NCBI GenBank assembly: GCA_023362775.1
Contig: JALMGJ010000016.1
Location: 434,001 to 498,000, forward strand
Direction: 5' to 3'
Origin: Charina bottae
Taxonomy: Eukaryota; Chordata; Lepidosauria; Squamata; Charinaidae
DNA: 64,000 nt
The notes under the pieces are model-generated. The model made no database searches. It was not told the origin of the DNA and saw only the letters and a list, made by a program, of their open reading frames with translations. Every line of letters starts with the position of its first letter. Position 1 is the stretch's first letter. The translations under genes were made by a program, and so were the position numbers. Of this stretch, positions 41,985 through 53,267 are shown piece by piece.

Positions 41985-44749
41985 TCTTCGTGGACCAGCC
42001 CACGCCAGAGCTTCCTGTCGGCCATCACCATCCCCAGCTCCCCCATGGTTGAGTCCGTCACCTCCAGAATATCATCCATCCATCTTGCCCTTGGTCGGCC
42101 GCTCTCCCTTTTGCCTTCCACTTTCCCTAGCATCAGCTTCTTCTCCAGGGTATCCTGCCTTCTCATTATGTGGCCAAAGTACTTCAGTTTTGCCTTTAAT
42201 ATCATTCCCTCAAGTGAGCAGTCTGGCTTTATTTCCTGGAGTATGGACTGGTTTGATCTTCTTGCAGTCCAAGGCACTCTCAGAATTTTCCTCCAACACC
42301 ACAGTTCAAAAGCACCTATCTTCCTTCGCTCAGCCTTCCTTATGGTCCAGCTCTCACAGCCATAGGTTACTATGGGGAATACCATTGCTTTAACTATGCG
42401 GGCCTTTGTTGTCAGTGTGATGTCTCTGCTCTTAACTATTTTATCAAGATTTGCCATTGCTCTCCTCCCAAGAAGTAGACGTCTTCTGATTTCCTGGCTG
42501 CAGTCAGCATCTGCAGTAATCTTTGCGCCTAGAAATACAAAGTCTGTCATTGCCTCCACTTTTTCTCCCTCTATTTGCCAGTTATCAATCAAACTGGTTG
42601 CCATAATCTTGGTTTTTTTGAGGTTTAACTGCAACCCAGCTTTTGCACTTTCTTCTTTCACCTTCGTCATAAGGCTCCTCAACTCCTCCTCGCTTTCAGC
42701 CATCAAAGTGGTATCATCTGCATATCTGAGATTGTTAATGTTTCTTCCAGCCATTTTAACTCCAGCCTTGGATTCCTCAAGCCCAGCACATTGCATTATG
42801 TGTTCTGCGTACAGGTTGAATAGGTAGGGTGAGAGTATACAGCCCTGCCGTACTCCTTTCCCAATCTTAAACCAGTCCGTTGTTCCGTGCTCTGTTCTTA
42901 CCGTTGCTACTTGGTCGTTATACAGATTCCTCAGGAGGCAGACAAGATGACTTGGTATCCCCATACCACCAAGAACTTGCCACAATTTGTTATGATCCAC
43001 ACAGTCAAAGGCTTTAGAATAGTCAATAAAACAAAAATAGATGTTTTTCTGAAACTCCCTGGCTTTCTCCATTATCCAGCGGATATTGGCAATTTGGTCT
43101 CTAGTTCCTCTGCCTTTTCTAAACCCAGCTTGTACATCTGGCAATTCTCGCTCCATTAATTGCTGGAGTCTACCTTGCAAGATCTTGAGCATTACCTTAC
43201 TGGCATGTGAAATAAGTGCCACTGTTCGATAGTTTGAACATTCTTTAGTGCTTCCCTTTTTTGGTATGGGGATATAAGTTGATTTTTTCCAATCTGATGG
43301 CCATTCTTGTGTTTTCCAAATTTGCTGGCATATGGCATGCATCACCTTGACAGCATCATCTTGGAAGATTTTAAACAGTTCAGCTGGGATACCATCGTCT
43401 CCTGCTGCCTTGTTATTAGCAATGCTTCTTAAGGCCCATTCAACCTCACTCTTCAGGATGTCTGGCTCTAACTCACTGACCACACCATCAAAGCTATCTC
43501 CAATATTATTATCCTTCCTATACAGATCTTCCATATATTCTTGCCACCTTTACTTGATCTCTTCTGCTTCTGTTAGGTCCTTTCCATCTTTGTTTTTGAT
43601 CATACCCATTTTTCCCTGGAATTTACCTCCGATGTTTCTAATTTTCTGGAAGAGATTTCTTGTCCTTCCTATTCTATTGTCTTCTTCCACTTCCGCAAAT
43701 TGCTTGTTTAAAAATAATTCCTTATCTCTTCTGGCTAACCTCTGGAATTTTGCATTTAATTGGGCATATCTCTCCCTATCACTGTTGCCTTTTGCTTTCC
43801 TTCTTTCTTGGGCTACTTCCAGTGTCTCAGCAGACAGCCATCTTGCCTTCTTGGTTTTCTTTTTCTTTGGGACGTTTTTTGTTGCCGCCTCCTGAACGTT
43901 GTTGCGAACTTCTGTCCGTAGTTCTTCCCGGACCCTATCTACTAAATCTAGTCCCTTAAATCTATTCTTCACCTCCACTGCATATTCCTTAGGAATATTA
44001 GTGAACTCATATCTTACTGATGTGTGGGTCTTCCCTATTCTCTTTAGTCTGATTCTAAATTTTGCAATAAGAAGTTCGTGATCTGAACTACAGTCAGCTC
44101 CAGGTCTTGTTTTTACCGACTGTATAGTTGTCTGCCACCTTTGGCTGCAAAGGATGTAGTCAATCTGATTTCGGTGTCGACCATCTGGTGAAGTCCATGC
44201 ATAAAGTCGTCTTTTAGGTTGTTGGAAGAGAGTGTTTGTTATGCACAGTGAGTTGTCTTGGCAAAATTCTATCAGCCTATGTCCTGCTTCATTTTGTTCT
44301 CCCAGACCATGCTTGCCTGTAATTCCAGGTGTCGTCTGACTACCCACCTTAGCATTCCAGTCTCCTGTAATGAAAATAACATCTCTTTTTGGTGTATTAT
44401 CCAGTAGGTGCTGCAGATCCTCATAGAAATGATCTACTTCTGCTTCTTCAGCATCTGTGGTTGGGGCGTATATTTGGATCACTGTGATGTTAAATGGCTT
44501 ACCCTGAATTCGAATTGAGATCATTCTATCGTTTTTTGGATTGTATCCAAGCACTGCTTTAGCCACTTTATTATTAATTATGAAGGCTACTCCATTTCTT
44601 CTGTGGTCCTCTTGTCCACAGTAGTAGATCTGGTGGTCATCTGATGTGAAGTGGCCCATTCCAGTCCATTTCAGTTCACTGACACCTAAAATGTCTATAT
44701 TTAATCTTGACATCTCACCAATAACCACATCCAATTTGCTCTGGCTCAT
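41985..44749 (-). pseudogene. BovB endonuclease/reverse transcriptase, one internal stop and a tail deletion
   Basis: The frame is continuous through the endonuclease (NIDILGVSELKW, YAPTTDAEEAEVDHFY, FITGDWNAKVG, NQIDYILC, CSSDHELL) and the reverse transcriptase (AAGDDGIPAELFK, NYRTVALISHASK, FCFIDYSKAFDCVDH, NNLRYADDTTLMAES). One TAA at 43549-43547 replaces a Lys codon (EEIK-stop-RWQEY), an AAA-to-TAA type change. Near the C-terminus about 8 bp are missing compared with the 59.5-kb copy ('cttcgtg...gacc'), which shifts the last residues. The ATG at 44749 follows the TWNVRS motif, so the natural start may lie slightly upstream. Confidence 0.92.
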
Positions 44750-44829
44750 AGATCTTACATTCCAGGTTCCTATGGTGTGTTGATCTTTAGAACATCAGAT
44801 TCGTCGTTCACCACCAGCACCGTCGGCCG

Positions 44830-45024
44830 CTAGCCGTCCTTTCGGCTTTGAGCTAGCTGCGTCATCACATCTGGGTCTAGTTGAACGTATCCTCTGTTCC
44901 TCCCCAGTAGCATTTTGACCATCTTCCGACCTGGGAGTCCCATCTTCCGATGGTATACCGACATATCTCTGGTTTTACTGATCCATTTAGTTTTCACGGC
45001 AAGAATACTGGGGTGGGTTGCCAT
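44830..45024 (-). CDS. short upstream frame of BovB (64 codons)
   Basis: A MATHPSILAVKTKWISK-type frame in the 5' region of the full-length BovB. It ends about 80 bp before the main ORF. It may be a small ORF1 or only leader sequence. I see no domain. Confidence 0.4.
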   Translation of the reverse strand: MATHPSILAVKTKWISKTRDMSVYHRKMGLPGRKMVKMLLGRNRGYVQLDPDVMTQLAQSRKDG

Positions 45025-45037
45025 TACCTTCCCCAGG

Positions 45038-45168
45038 GATCGTATTTAGTCTGACCTCTCTGCCACGACCTTTCCATCTTGGGTGTCCCTTCACGGTTTA
45101 GCTCATGGTTTCATTGAGGTGCTCAAGCTCTAGCACCACGACAAGGTAACGATCTACTTTGCTGGAGC
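45038..45168 (-). ncRNA. HDV-like self-cleaving ribozyme at the BovB 5' end (predicted)
   Basis: The first nucleotide is 45168. P1 pairs 45168-45161 (GCTCCAGC) with 45134-45127 (GCTAGAGC), with one C-A mismatch at 45164/45131. P2 pairs 45154-45149 (GATCGT) with 45043-45038 (ACGATC). P3 pairs ACC (45147-45145) with GGT (45137-45135) around a 7-nt loop, TTGTCGT. P4 pairs ACCTC (45120-45116) with GAGGT (45058-45054). CAGACTAAAT links P4 to P2, with the candidate catalytic C at 45049 followed by UAA as in HDV. The layout matches the fold at 34920 strand for strand. Confidence 0.72.
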
Positions 45169-45289
45169 CAGTTAACATTATTTCAGTAAATATATGAAAT
45201 ATGCAGTAAGATATATAATCAAAAGTTCTACATCAAACTAGAGAGAGATATTGTGATATTCAGCTGCTATGAAGCTGAATTAATATTTG

Positions 45290-45532
45290 CATTAAATACC
45301 TGGATGAGGAACTGGTGTCCAGTTATGGATATCCGACTTGAAAAGGATTTAGGGAAATCAAAGCAAGTTCAGAGAAGAACAATGAGGATGAGCAGAGGAT
45401 TAAAAACTAAATCCTATGAAGTTAAAATGAAGGAACTTGGGATGTTCAGTCTTGAGAATAGAAGACTGAGGAAGGATAGCATTTTTCAAATCTGACAGGA
45501 TGTTACATAAGGTCAAGACCTATTCACTATCA
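45290..45532 (+). mobile_element. CR1-like LINE fragment, left piece
   Basis: A decayed frame with QVQRRTMRMSRGLKTKSYEV and LGMFSLENRRLRKD matches the CR1/Rex C-terminal pattern (VQRR...Y..RL..LGLFSLEKRRLRGD). The collinear continuation follows the hAT insertion at 45926. Confidence 0.7.
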
Positions 45533-45540
45533 TTCTAGAG

Positions 45541-45917
45541 CATAGCTTTTCAAACTGTGTGTCGCGACACAGTACTGTGTTGCTTGCGGGGCCCAGGTGT
45601 GCCACGCAAAAACCTGGAAGCGCTGATGGTGTGCTGCCGTCGCATGTGGCAGTACATACGGTGGTGGCGGGCCATCAGCGCTTCTGGGTTTTCGTGCGGC
45701 ACACCAGGACACTGCTACTGCCACCGCCGTGCGTGAAAACCCAGAAACACCGCTGCTGTGGTGGTGGGTGAAAACCCAAAAGCGCTGTAGCAGCGGTGCA
45801 CGAAAACCCAAAAGCGCTGCAGCAGTGGCGCTTCCGGATTTTCACCCGCCACAGCACTTCCGGGTTTTCGCGCGCCACCGTTGGTGTGTCGCCAACTGAA
45901 AAGTTTGGAAAGCTCTG
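45541..45917. mobile_element. hAT MITE, 377 bp
   Basis: CATAGCTTTTCAAACT at the left is mirrored by AGTTTGGAAAGCTCTG at the right (14 of 16). TTCTAGAG is repeated exactly on both sides (45533-45540 and 45918-45925). The interior is GC-rich with repeated 'aaaacccagaagcgctg'-type blocks. No transposase. It is related to the 474-676 element. Confidence 0.9.
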
Positions 45918-45925
45918 TTCTAGAG

Positions 45926-46010
45926 TGTAAGACATGAATAATGGTTTTAAGTTACAGGAAGGCAGATTACAAATGAATGTTTGGGGAGTGGGGGGGACTT
46001 CTGAAAGTAA
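45926..46010 (+). mobile_element. CR1-like LINE fragment, right piece
   Basis: 'agacatgaataatggttttaagttacaggaaggcagatta' matches the common squamate CR1 3' region and continues the 45290-45532 fragment after the hAT insertion. Confidence 0.6.
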
Positions 46011-46014
46011 AATG

Positions 46015-48290
46015 TCTCTGTCTCATACTTATATCCCACTGAGGAGATCAAAGCATTCACAGGGAGATATCTCTTCATTTTATCCTCCAAACAACAAATT
46101 TGTAATAATCATTAGGCCAAGAGAGTGAGACAGGCTCAAAGTCACTCAGTGAGGGATACAGAACTGTATCCCTTCAAAGTTTAATATAATTTAAAAGAAA
46201 AAGAATTATGGGGGGGAATTGTAAGGGGAAAAAATGTTGATGCATAGTATGGGACGGGCCTTGCCTATTACACTTCTACACTATGTTCCCAACGTTTTTT
46301 GGCCTTCCAAATGTGTGTTAATTGCCCCCTCCCCAGCCACCAAAAGGTATGTATATCTGATCTATAGTATCCATGAACTGTGTTCCCATTCATCAATGTT
46401 CTGGTGATGCAATTGTCAAGCCATTTGAACATACTACATACAGATTTCCCCTAATGGATTTGAACAGCAGCTCCCCTCCTGCAATTTCACAGGCTCCAGG
46501 CTTATGGATATTTAAATCCTCTGCTAGAAGGACTAGTTTATTTATAGGCCTATTCAATCATTTACCTCTCTTCACAGCCACTGGTCCTCCAGAAAACATT
46601 TTCTGCGATCACCACTGCCAGTGGAACAATAGACTTTCTTGCAAGCTCCTGCTGTTGGCTTTTCTCAGAATCTAGAAAAAATGGAGAGGGAGGGGGAAGG
46701 GTTGCTGCAAAAGACTTTGAAATACAAGAGCTACAGTGGAGGAGGCTTTTAATTAAAAAATAATGAGTTCTATCCATAAATTTAGCTTTTAAAATGGAAT
46801 GAGATCATTTGCATACAGAAGTCCCAATGACTGCCAAGAAAGAATTGTTACCAGAATTTAAAAACATGCATTTCACATTTTGTTTTTTTTAAAAAAAATC
46901 AATAATATGAGTCACAATATTAATTATGATATGAGAAGATTAGAAGTTTCAAAAGTTGAGTTATGACCGAGAGCTCATTATGTGAAGATTCCCCCTAGTA
47001 TTTGTGTTGCTCTTAGAATACAAATTGCATGGCTCAGTTGTATTTTTCAGCAACAGTTAAAATTCTTAGCAGAGCCTGTGATTTCATCAACATGACTGCA
47101 TGAAACATTCAACTCTCAGCCGATCTGGAATAATTTAAAACTTTCCATGTACTTGATGAATTACCAGGGTCTACTGGCAAATCTTTTGTGTACATATCTC
47201 CTTCTGTGCATCTGTTATAGTTTCCTTCAGTCCTGTACGATACCTCACTCACTGACAGCCCTATACGGTAGACCAGACCAAGAAACCAATGCTATATAGG
47301 TCTAAAACTACTTTTATTAGAGCAGCTATAGTGACAGAATCTTGCAAGTCTGAATATGCTTCCCTCCTCTCTCACTTTATCTTCAGGTGAATTAGGGAGG
47401 GGCCTGTCTGAGATGTTTTCTCAAGTCAGTTTCTTGGAATGGGCTTAAGCCATATATCTGATCATTACCTTGGTAATGCACCTTCCCACTGTCTTTCATG
47501 GCCATTCTTTATACCTTCTACTGTATACTCACCCACCCCTCCATGCAAATTTCTCATATGCTGATGAGAAATATGTGAGATTTGGATAAATTTTAGAGTG
47601 TAGCAAAGAGGAGGCCCAGCTGTGTGGGAGCACCTAGCTGACCTTGGTTGATTTCAGAATACTACTTGGTTAATATACAGTATGGATGGAAGAACACTAC
47701 TAAATCGTAAATAGGCTTGATTGGGAAATTGAAAAAAAAAGATCCTAGTAGAAGGCAATAGCAAACTACTTCTGCAATGCTGCCATGAAAACTACATGGA
47801 TAGGTCTATGCAATTAGAAGCGGTCAAGCCTTTCCAAGAGGTAAAGAAGAGGTTATCTTTAGCAGAAAGGAATGAAAAACCTCTCAAGTAGCTCCTTTGA
47901 AAATTATCTCACACAAGTTCAGATTTGTATCAGAGCTGGAGATCCTTGATCTCTTGATCTAAACATCTTTAGAGATTTCATCAGAAGGCAGCATGCAAAC
48001 CGTAAGTTGTGTCATGATTTACCTACAAAAAACATAGGGCTTTTCTCAAAGATATGCAGTGTAATTTTCTACATGCTACATTTTCATCTTTCTTCAGACT
48101 CAGGTGTAACTTGCAAGAAGGGACTGGTGTCTTCTAAAAGATGTGTGAGATGTCATCTTTTGAGCATTCAACCTCTCTTATACATACATTTCCTAGATTC
48201 CTGAGATCAAAGAGAAAGATAAGAATCAGGTTGGTAATTTGGTAGAGCCATTACATTCTCTATGACTGGAGAAATGGAAATGAGAATTGT
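46015..48290. other. no gene seen
   Basis: Unique sequence. The stretch 47240-47560 has an AATAAA on the minus strand and a loose LTR look, but no flanking duplication was found. Confidence 0.55.
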
Positions 48291-48294
48291 GTTT

Positions 48295-48295
<1 letters not shown>

Positions 48296-48335
<40 letters not shown>
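48296..48335. repeat. (AAT)n microsatellite
   Basis: About thirteen AAT units. Confidence 0.95.
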
Positions 48336-48339
48336 TATT

Positions 48340-49055
48340 TAAACTTTTAAAACTAAAAGCAAGCTGCAACTATTCTACAGAGTAGAAATATGTCTTGCTG
48401 TGGCTTGTGCCTATTATCCAAGTGAAACATGATGATAATTAGACCTTAACTTGATTTCTGGTAGCATCCAATCACAGTTCCAACAACCAACATTGTTGTT
48501 CCAACAACAAAATGCTAAGATTGTTTTACACTGAAATCACTACACATGCATTAGCTTGCTTAGTATCTCTGTCTGTCTGTTGATTTGCCTTGACAGAGTC
48601 ACTAATTGTCTCTTTGATCCTTCATAATGTTTTGCTTTAACCAGCACATAACACCACATTTTTCTGTAATCTCAAAATACACACAATGAAAACATCTTGG
48701 TGTCCCTTACACCTGCAGTTTTCAACTGACAGCTGTGAGCAGTTGACAATATATCAAATGTCAAGAAATCAATCACTGTTCTTTCCCCCAGCATTCATTC
48801 ATATAATGTAGCAGCAAATGAGCACCATGCTCTGTAAGTATATACAGATTCCAATCCAACATTCTGTAGCTGTTCCAATGCTTTAGTCATCAGCCGAAGA
48901 CTGATCACAGAAGTTTCACTGCTATTTTTCCCCCCTTCTTTTTGGGTGGTTGACAAGTATATACAGTGGATGGGGGTTGAGAAAGAAAGCTGGAATTTGG
49001 TTCTGGTATGCCATTACCCTCTGTAACAGGCCTATGCAACATATAGCCTGCCAAG
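48340..49055. other. no gene seen
   Basis: Unique AT-rich sequence with no supported frame. Confidence 0.55.
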
Positions 49056-49059
49056 CAGC

Positions 49060-49060
<1 letters not shown>

Positions 49061-49111
<51 letters not shown>

Positions 49112-49180
49112 TTGTTTGTTTGTTTGTTTGTTTGTTTAATTTATAAGCCGTCTGCTTCCAGCAACTCTGGGTGGTTCATG
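49061..49180 (-). mobile_element. L2-like LINE/SINE 3' tail, minus strand, with AAAC/AAGT microsatellites
   Basis: On the minus strand it reads TGAACCACCCAGAGTTGC...GACGGCTTATAAATT. This is the tail type at 14944-15000. It then runs into (AAAC)n (49139-49113) and (AAGT)n (49110-49061). Confidence 0.6.
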
Positions 49181-49184
49181 TGGC

Positions 49185-51390
49185 CTATTGGCATTTTTTG
49201 AAAAATAACCAGTACACTGCCACCAAACATCACTGGAGCCAGAAAGGATCTGCTGCTGCAGTTTCTGCAGCCACTTCCATCCTGAAAGACATGCTACCAA
49301 GCACTTCCAACACCTCCAGGCCTCACAGACACTGCCAGCTTCCTATTTGCCACCACACCACTAGCCACTAAACAGTTGATAGTATACCAGCTATTCCTAT
49401 TTTTAAGGTTTCAGTCTGGCTCTTCCCACTCTATGAGGTTTGCAGGCCTGCTCTACAACAAGAAGAAAGTTACAAGGAGGATGCCCAAATGAAAAGAAAA
49501 TAAGCATCATGGTCTACTTTTAAGACTTTTGTTGAAGTTAACATTTTGAGTGAGATATATCTTGTTTTGGCTGATAAGGGTCACTTGAAAATGGATGCAT
49601 ATACAAGAGCTTTGTCTTCTCTTGTAATTTTTCCATATAGGAAAAAAAAAAGTCAAAGAGAGACAGCCGTGTTTGGTTAAAGATGTAGAATAGTTTCCAT
49701 GGCTTAAATCTTGGGAGTGGGTTTCCCTAAGCTAGGCTTTTCACCTACTTCTATTGAGGTGGGTGGGCAGCTCTACATACACAAAGTGTAGTGGTATGTG
49801 GGAAAGACCTTGAGAGATGAGGTGAGGAAATGCTGCCTAGGGAATGGTCAGATAAGAGAGGGCATAGTCCGCAGCAGCAATGTGGGCAGAGCAAGAGGCT
49901 CAGAAGGGACCCTCCCTAGCTTCTCAGACTGTAAAGGAGACGGCGGGAGATATGTACTTTCAGACTTGCACGATTCTGTTAATGTAGGCTTACAATAAAA
50001 TAGAATTAGTTCATCTGGTCGTGTTTCCTGTTTGGTCTACCTGGGAAGGATGAACTTCCAGTAGAAGAGAATATGTGTAGCTGTGTATTGCGATAAACAT
50101 CTATAATAATAAATTTATATTTGAAAGGAAATCTATGATCACTCGTAATAAAAATACCAGGCAGTTGTTATGGCAACCTCTGAGATTCAACTGCACACTT
50201 CATACAATTTGAAGCAGATATCACATACTTTACAGCTGAATAAAATTAAAATTCAGTATCACTGCACTGGTTGACATTAAGAATTTGACAATATGTTGCA
50301 TGCCTCATTTGGCACAAAAGTTATTAGACCTTAGTCATGACTCAATGAGTAAATCCACACATTTCATACTTAGCAACCAATATAATTTGTCATTAAGTCT
50401 GGGCTTGCTGCTGATTTGGCTTTATCTGCCTAAAATATTGATTGTGCTAGCAAAGGAACTGCAAATATTTTGGGGGTAAGGGGCAATTAAGTTTAAAATC
50501 CATATATCTAGGTGAAATATCAAAACTGTGGGAATGTGGGACATGTACAAAGTCTCTTTCTTGCATATTATGGTTGCAGATCGGTTCTATCTTAATAACA
50601 AGACTTTTTTTTTTCTTTGAACATTTGGTTTAGGGTTCCTTCTCATTTATACAAGCAAGGCTGGTCCTACCATTGGACTCAATGAAGCTGCCACTTCAAA
50701 GAGGACTGGAATATGAATGGCATGGGGTGGGGACAAGCCCCAATCCACTACTCCCCTTTCCTAGGGCCTAAAACAGTTGCTTCCTTGTGCCTAAGGAATG
50801 CTGCTCTGTCATCTACTGCAGCCATCTTACAATGCATAGCTTGGTGAGGATCATATGTCAGGTATGTGGTGGCACTACTGACACCAGGGAGGGGGACAGG
50901 AAGTTGCTGTTGGTGCACCTTTTATGTAGAACACTCTATATTCTCATATAGCCCATATAAAAAAATTAACAGAGTTTGGAATGTTTTAATTGTAAAAAAA
51001 TAATGAATGGTTATTCTTCCAACTATTTTCCCCAATTACCTTTGACCTCATTAAGGAATATGAAATGATATAATTTGGGCAGTAGAAATTATTTTTTTCT
51101 AATGCACTTCTTTTCTTGACTGCCTTAATACTGTGTCCTGTGCTGAATGTATCTATGGGTATTCAGTGCAAAACATGGAGCCAGGCAGAGGGGTGCCATA
51201 AAATGATGGGTCCACTGCTAACATCTGCTGTTTTTCTGCCCTGTGTTCCAGCAGGGATAGGAAGGTAACTCAATGATTTGTAGTACCCATGGTAGTACCT
51301 GAAACAACATTGCATTGGGTCCAGTGTATGAGATAGGAAACGAAGAAAAGACCTAGCTGTCCAATGCAGAGATCTAGATACTTCTGTCAA
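49185..51390. other. no gene seen
   Basis: Unique sequence. The short frames have no recognisable domain. Confidence 0.55.
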
Positions 51391-51397
51391 AAGCCCT

Positions 51398-51469
51398 ACC
51401 AGATGAGGAGTGGTCACCAGATGAGGAGTGGTCACCAGATGAGGAGTGGTCACCAGATGAGGAGTGGTC
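51398..51469. repeat. 18-bp tandem repeat, four copies
   Basis: ACCAGATGAGGAGTGGTC repeats four times at 51398, 51416, 51434 and 51452 with no differences seen. Confidence 0.95.
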
Positions 51470-51474
51470 TCATT

Positions 51475-52550
51475 ACCTGGGCAGCTTCCAATGTAGAGCC
51501 TGAGAAAACAACTTTATTCAGAAAACTATTATTTAATTGAACTTACAAGCCATTTCATCCAAAGGGCCCCAAGAAAAGTAACTACTGTATATATTATGTC
51601 TATGAAGGTTCTCAGTCATCCAGGTGGAATTGTCTGTAGTTTGAATCATGTCAACTGGATTTCTATTTTCTCAGTGGAAACGTTTCACTCCTTATCCAAG
51701 GAGCTTCTTCAGTCTGAGTAAAGTTAGTAAGGGAATCCTTAAATATGTTTCTAGGTGGCTGTGTGACCTTGCACCTGGGGCTAGGTCATGGTTATTTGAG
51801 ATGTTTATTTCTAAGTCCCTTTATCATCTAAAGGAGGATCGTTAAGATTACCATGCTGCTGTTGAGCTTGCGAAATGGTCTTAATCTTCCTAGGCACAGA
51901 AGACAGAGCAGGAAGGAAAATAGGGGAAAAAAGTATACTCTGTCTGTATGTATATTTATATTACACACAGAGAGACAAAATATACTGTAACCTCTATCAG
52001 AAATTTGAAAAGCAGGCTCAGGATCAGAGACGGTGTAAGAATTGTTAGGTTGTGCAAATCCTTCAAAAGAGGTGCTTGAAGACATGCCTGGAGGGGGGGG
52101 AAATGAAGCAGTGTGGCTGTTCATCCAGATGCAAGTGGAGACAGCTTTGAACAATTTCCAGAACAGTAGTAGAAGTCTGGGAAAAGACCCAGCTGCGTTA
52201 ATAGTTCAAAAAGAGGCATGTCATGTTTGCTACTTCATATTCTTCATGGAGAAAATCTATCTATGTTGTCGCTAAGAGTTGACAATGACTTGATGGCACA
52301 TAATCACTTCCTATTCTGAAGCACCTCTTTCCAAGCATTGGCAAAGCCCTAATAATTGTCCTTCTCTACTACCTGACTATGACATAAAAATTCAGTAATG
52401 GACTGAAAAAGATCCAATGGAGATATAACAAAGGTATCTTTGTTCCATTCACCTTTGCAGAGCTCTAATTGCTTGCGGTTAAGCAATACAAAGTTGAAAT
52501 TGAAAGCTGACTAGCAGCCAATGAGATGGACTTGTGACTCTTTCCTAGCT
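51475..52550. other. no gene seen; one interspersed repeat scrap
   Basis: 51600-51720 ('ttctcagtcatccagg...ggaaacgtttcactccttatccaaggagcttcttcagtc') is a widespread vertebrate repeat word, recognised by eye but not assigned to a family. The rest is unique. Confidence 0.5.
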
Positions 52551-52552
52551 TG

Positions 52553-52614
52553 AATGAATGAACGAATGAACGAATGAACGAATGAACGAATGTCTGTCTG
52601 TCTGTCTGTCTGTC

Positions 52615-52669
<55 letters not shown>
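52553..52669. repeat. compound microsatellite (GAATGAAC)n-(TCTG)n-(TATC)n
   Basis: Three adjacent tetranucleotide-type runs: about 52553-52590, 52591-52613 and 52614-52669. They lie at the 3' end of the R4-type LINE fragment. Confidence 0.92.
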
Positions 52670-52674
52670 CCTTC

Positions 52675-53265
52675 TCACCCCTATGGCTGGTACTGTATGT
52701 GTCTTCCTCAACTTTGGGTCCTTTATCAGAGGCCTGGGAGTTTGAGGGTTCTGTGCAGTATCGTAGCTGTTCCTAACACTACACTCTTCTGGACAGAGAG
52801 CTCTGATGTTGTTCCTGGGATCTGTTCGAGCCACTCTCCCAGCTTAGGAGTCACAGCCCCGATTGTTCCTACCACCACTGGGACCACTTTGGCCTTTACT
52901 TTTCACATCCTCTCTAGCTCCTCCTTCAGGCTCTGGTACTTCTCCAGCTTCTCATACTCCTTCTTCCTGATGTTGCTGTCACTTGGCACCGCTACATCTA
53001 TCACCACCGCCGTCTTCTGGTCCTTGTCTACTATCATGATGTCTGGTTGATTGGCCAGTACCTGCCTGTCCATCTGGATCTGGATGTCCCACAGGATCTT
53101 AGCCCTGTTATTCTCCATGACCACATGTGGATTCTCACAACTGGACTTGGGAGGGTCTAGCCCATACTCTGTGCAGATGTTCCTGTACACAATGCCAGCT
53201 ACTTGGTTGTGCCATTTAGTGTATGCTGTTCCTGCCTGCATCTTACACCCTGCCAGTATGTCTGG
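52675..53265 (-). pseudogene. R4/Dong-type LINE, C-terminal endonuclease region
   Basis: On the minus strand the frame reads CKMQAGTAYTKWHNQVAGIVYRNIC, a Cys/His motif. PDIMIVDK and VVIDVAVPSDSNI follow, a PD-(D/E)xK restriction-like endonuclease core as in R4/Dong/Rex6 LINEs. A TGA at about 52905 interrupts it, and the frame resumes with VVPVVVGTIGAVTPKLGEW through QKSVVLGTA to a stop near 52730. The reverse transcriptase is missing (5' truncated). Confidence 0.8.
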
Positions 53266-53266
53266 G

Positions 53267-53267
<1 letters not shown>

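Larger units (their letters stand above)
41953..45168 (-). mobile_element. BovB (RTE) LINE, full length, lineage B
   Basis: An insertion of about 3.2 kb, the usual BovB length. An 11-bp duplication matches at 10 of 11 positions (CAGTGAACATT at 41942-41952, CAGTTAACATT at 45169-45179). The 5' end at 45168 begins a ribozyme-like fold. A 64-codon upstream frame (45024-44830) precedes the main ORF. The 3' end reads ...GACTGAACGAATAAACAAC. The one mismatch in the duplication and the few coding lesions suggest moderate age. Confidence 0.92.

Noticed and set aside
47240..47560. Another solo LTR (AATAAA on the minus strand, pyrimidine-rich flanks)
   Set aside because: No convincing TG...CA boundary with a matching 4-6 bp duplication could be found.
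51398..51469. CRISPR-like array
   Set aside because: The units are directly adjacent with no spacers, and the genome is eukaryotic. It is a minisatellite.
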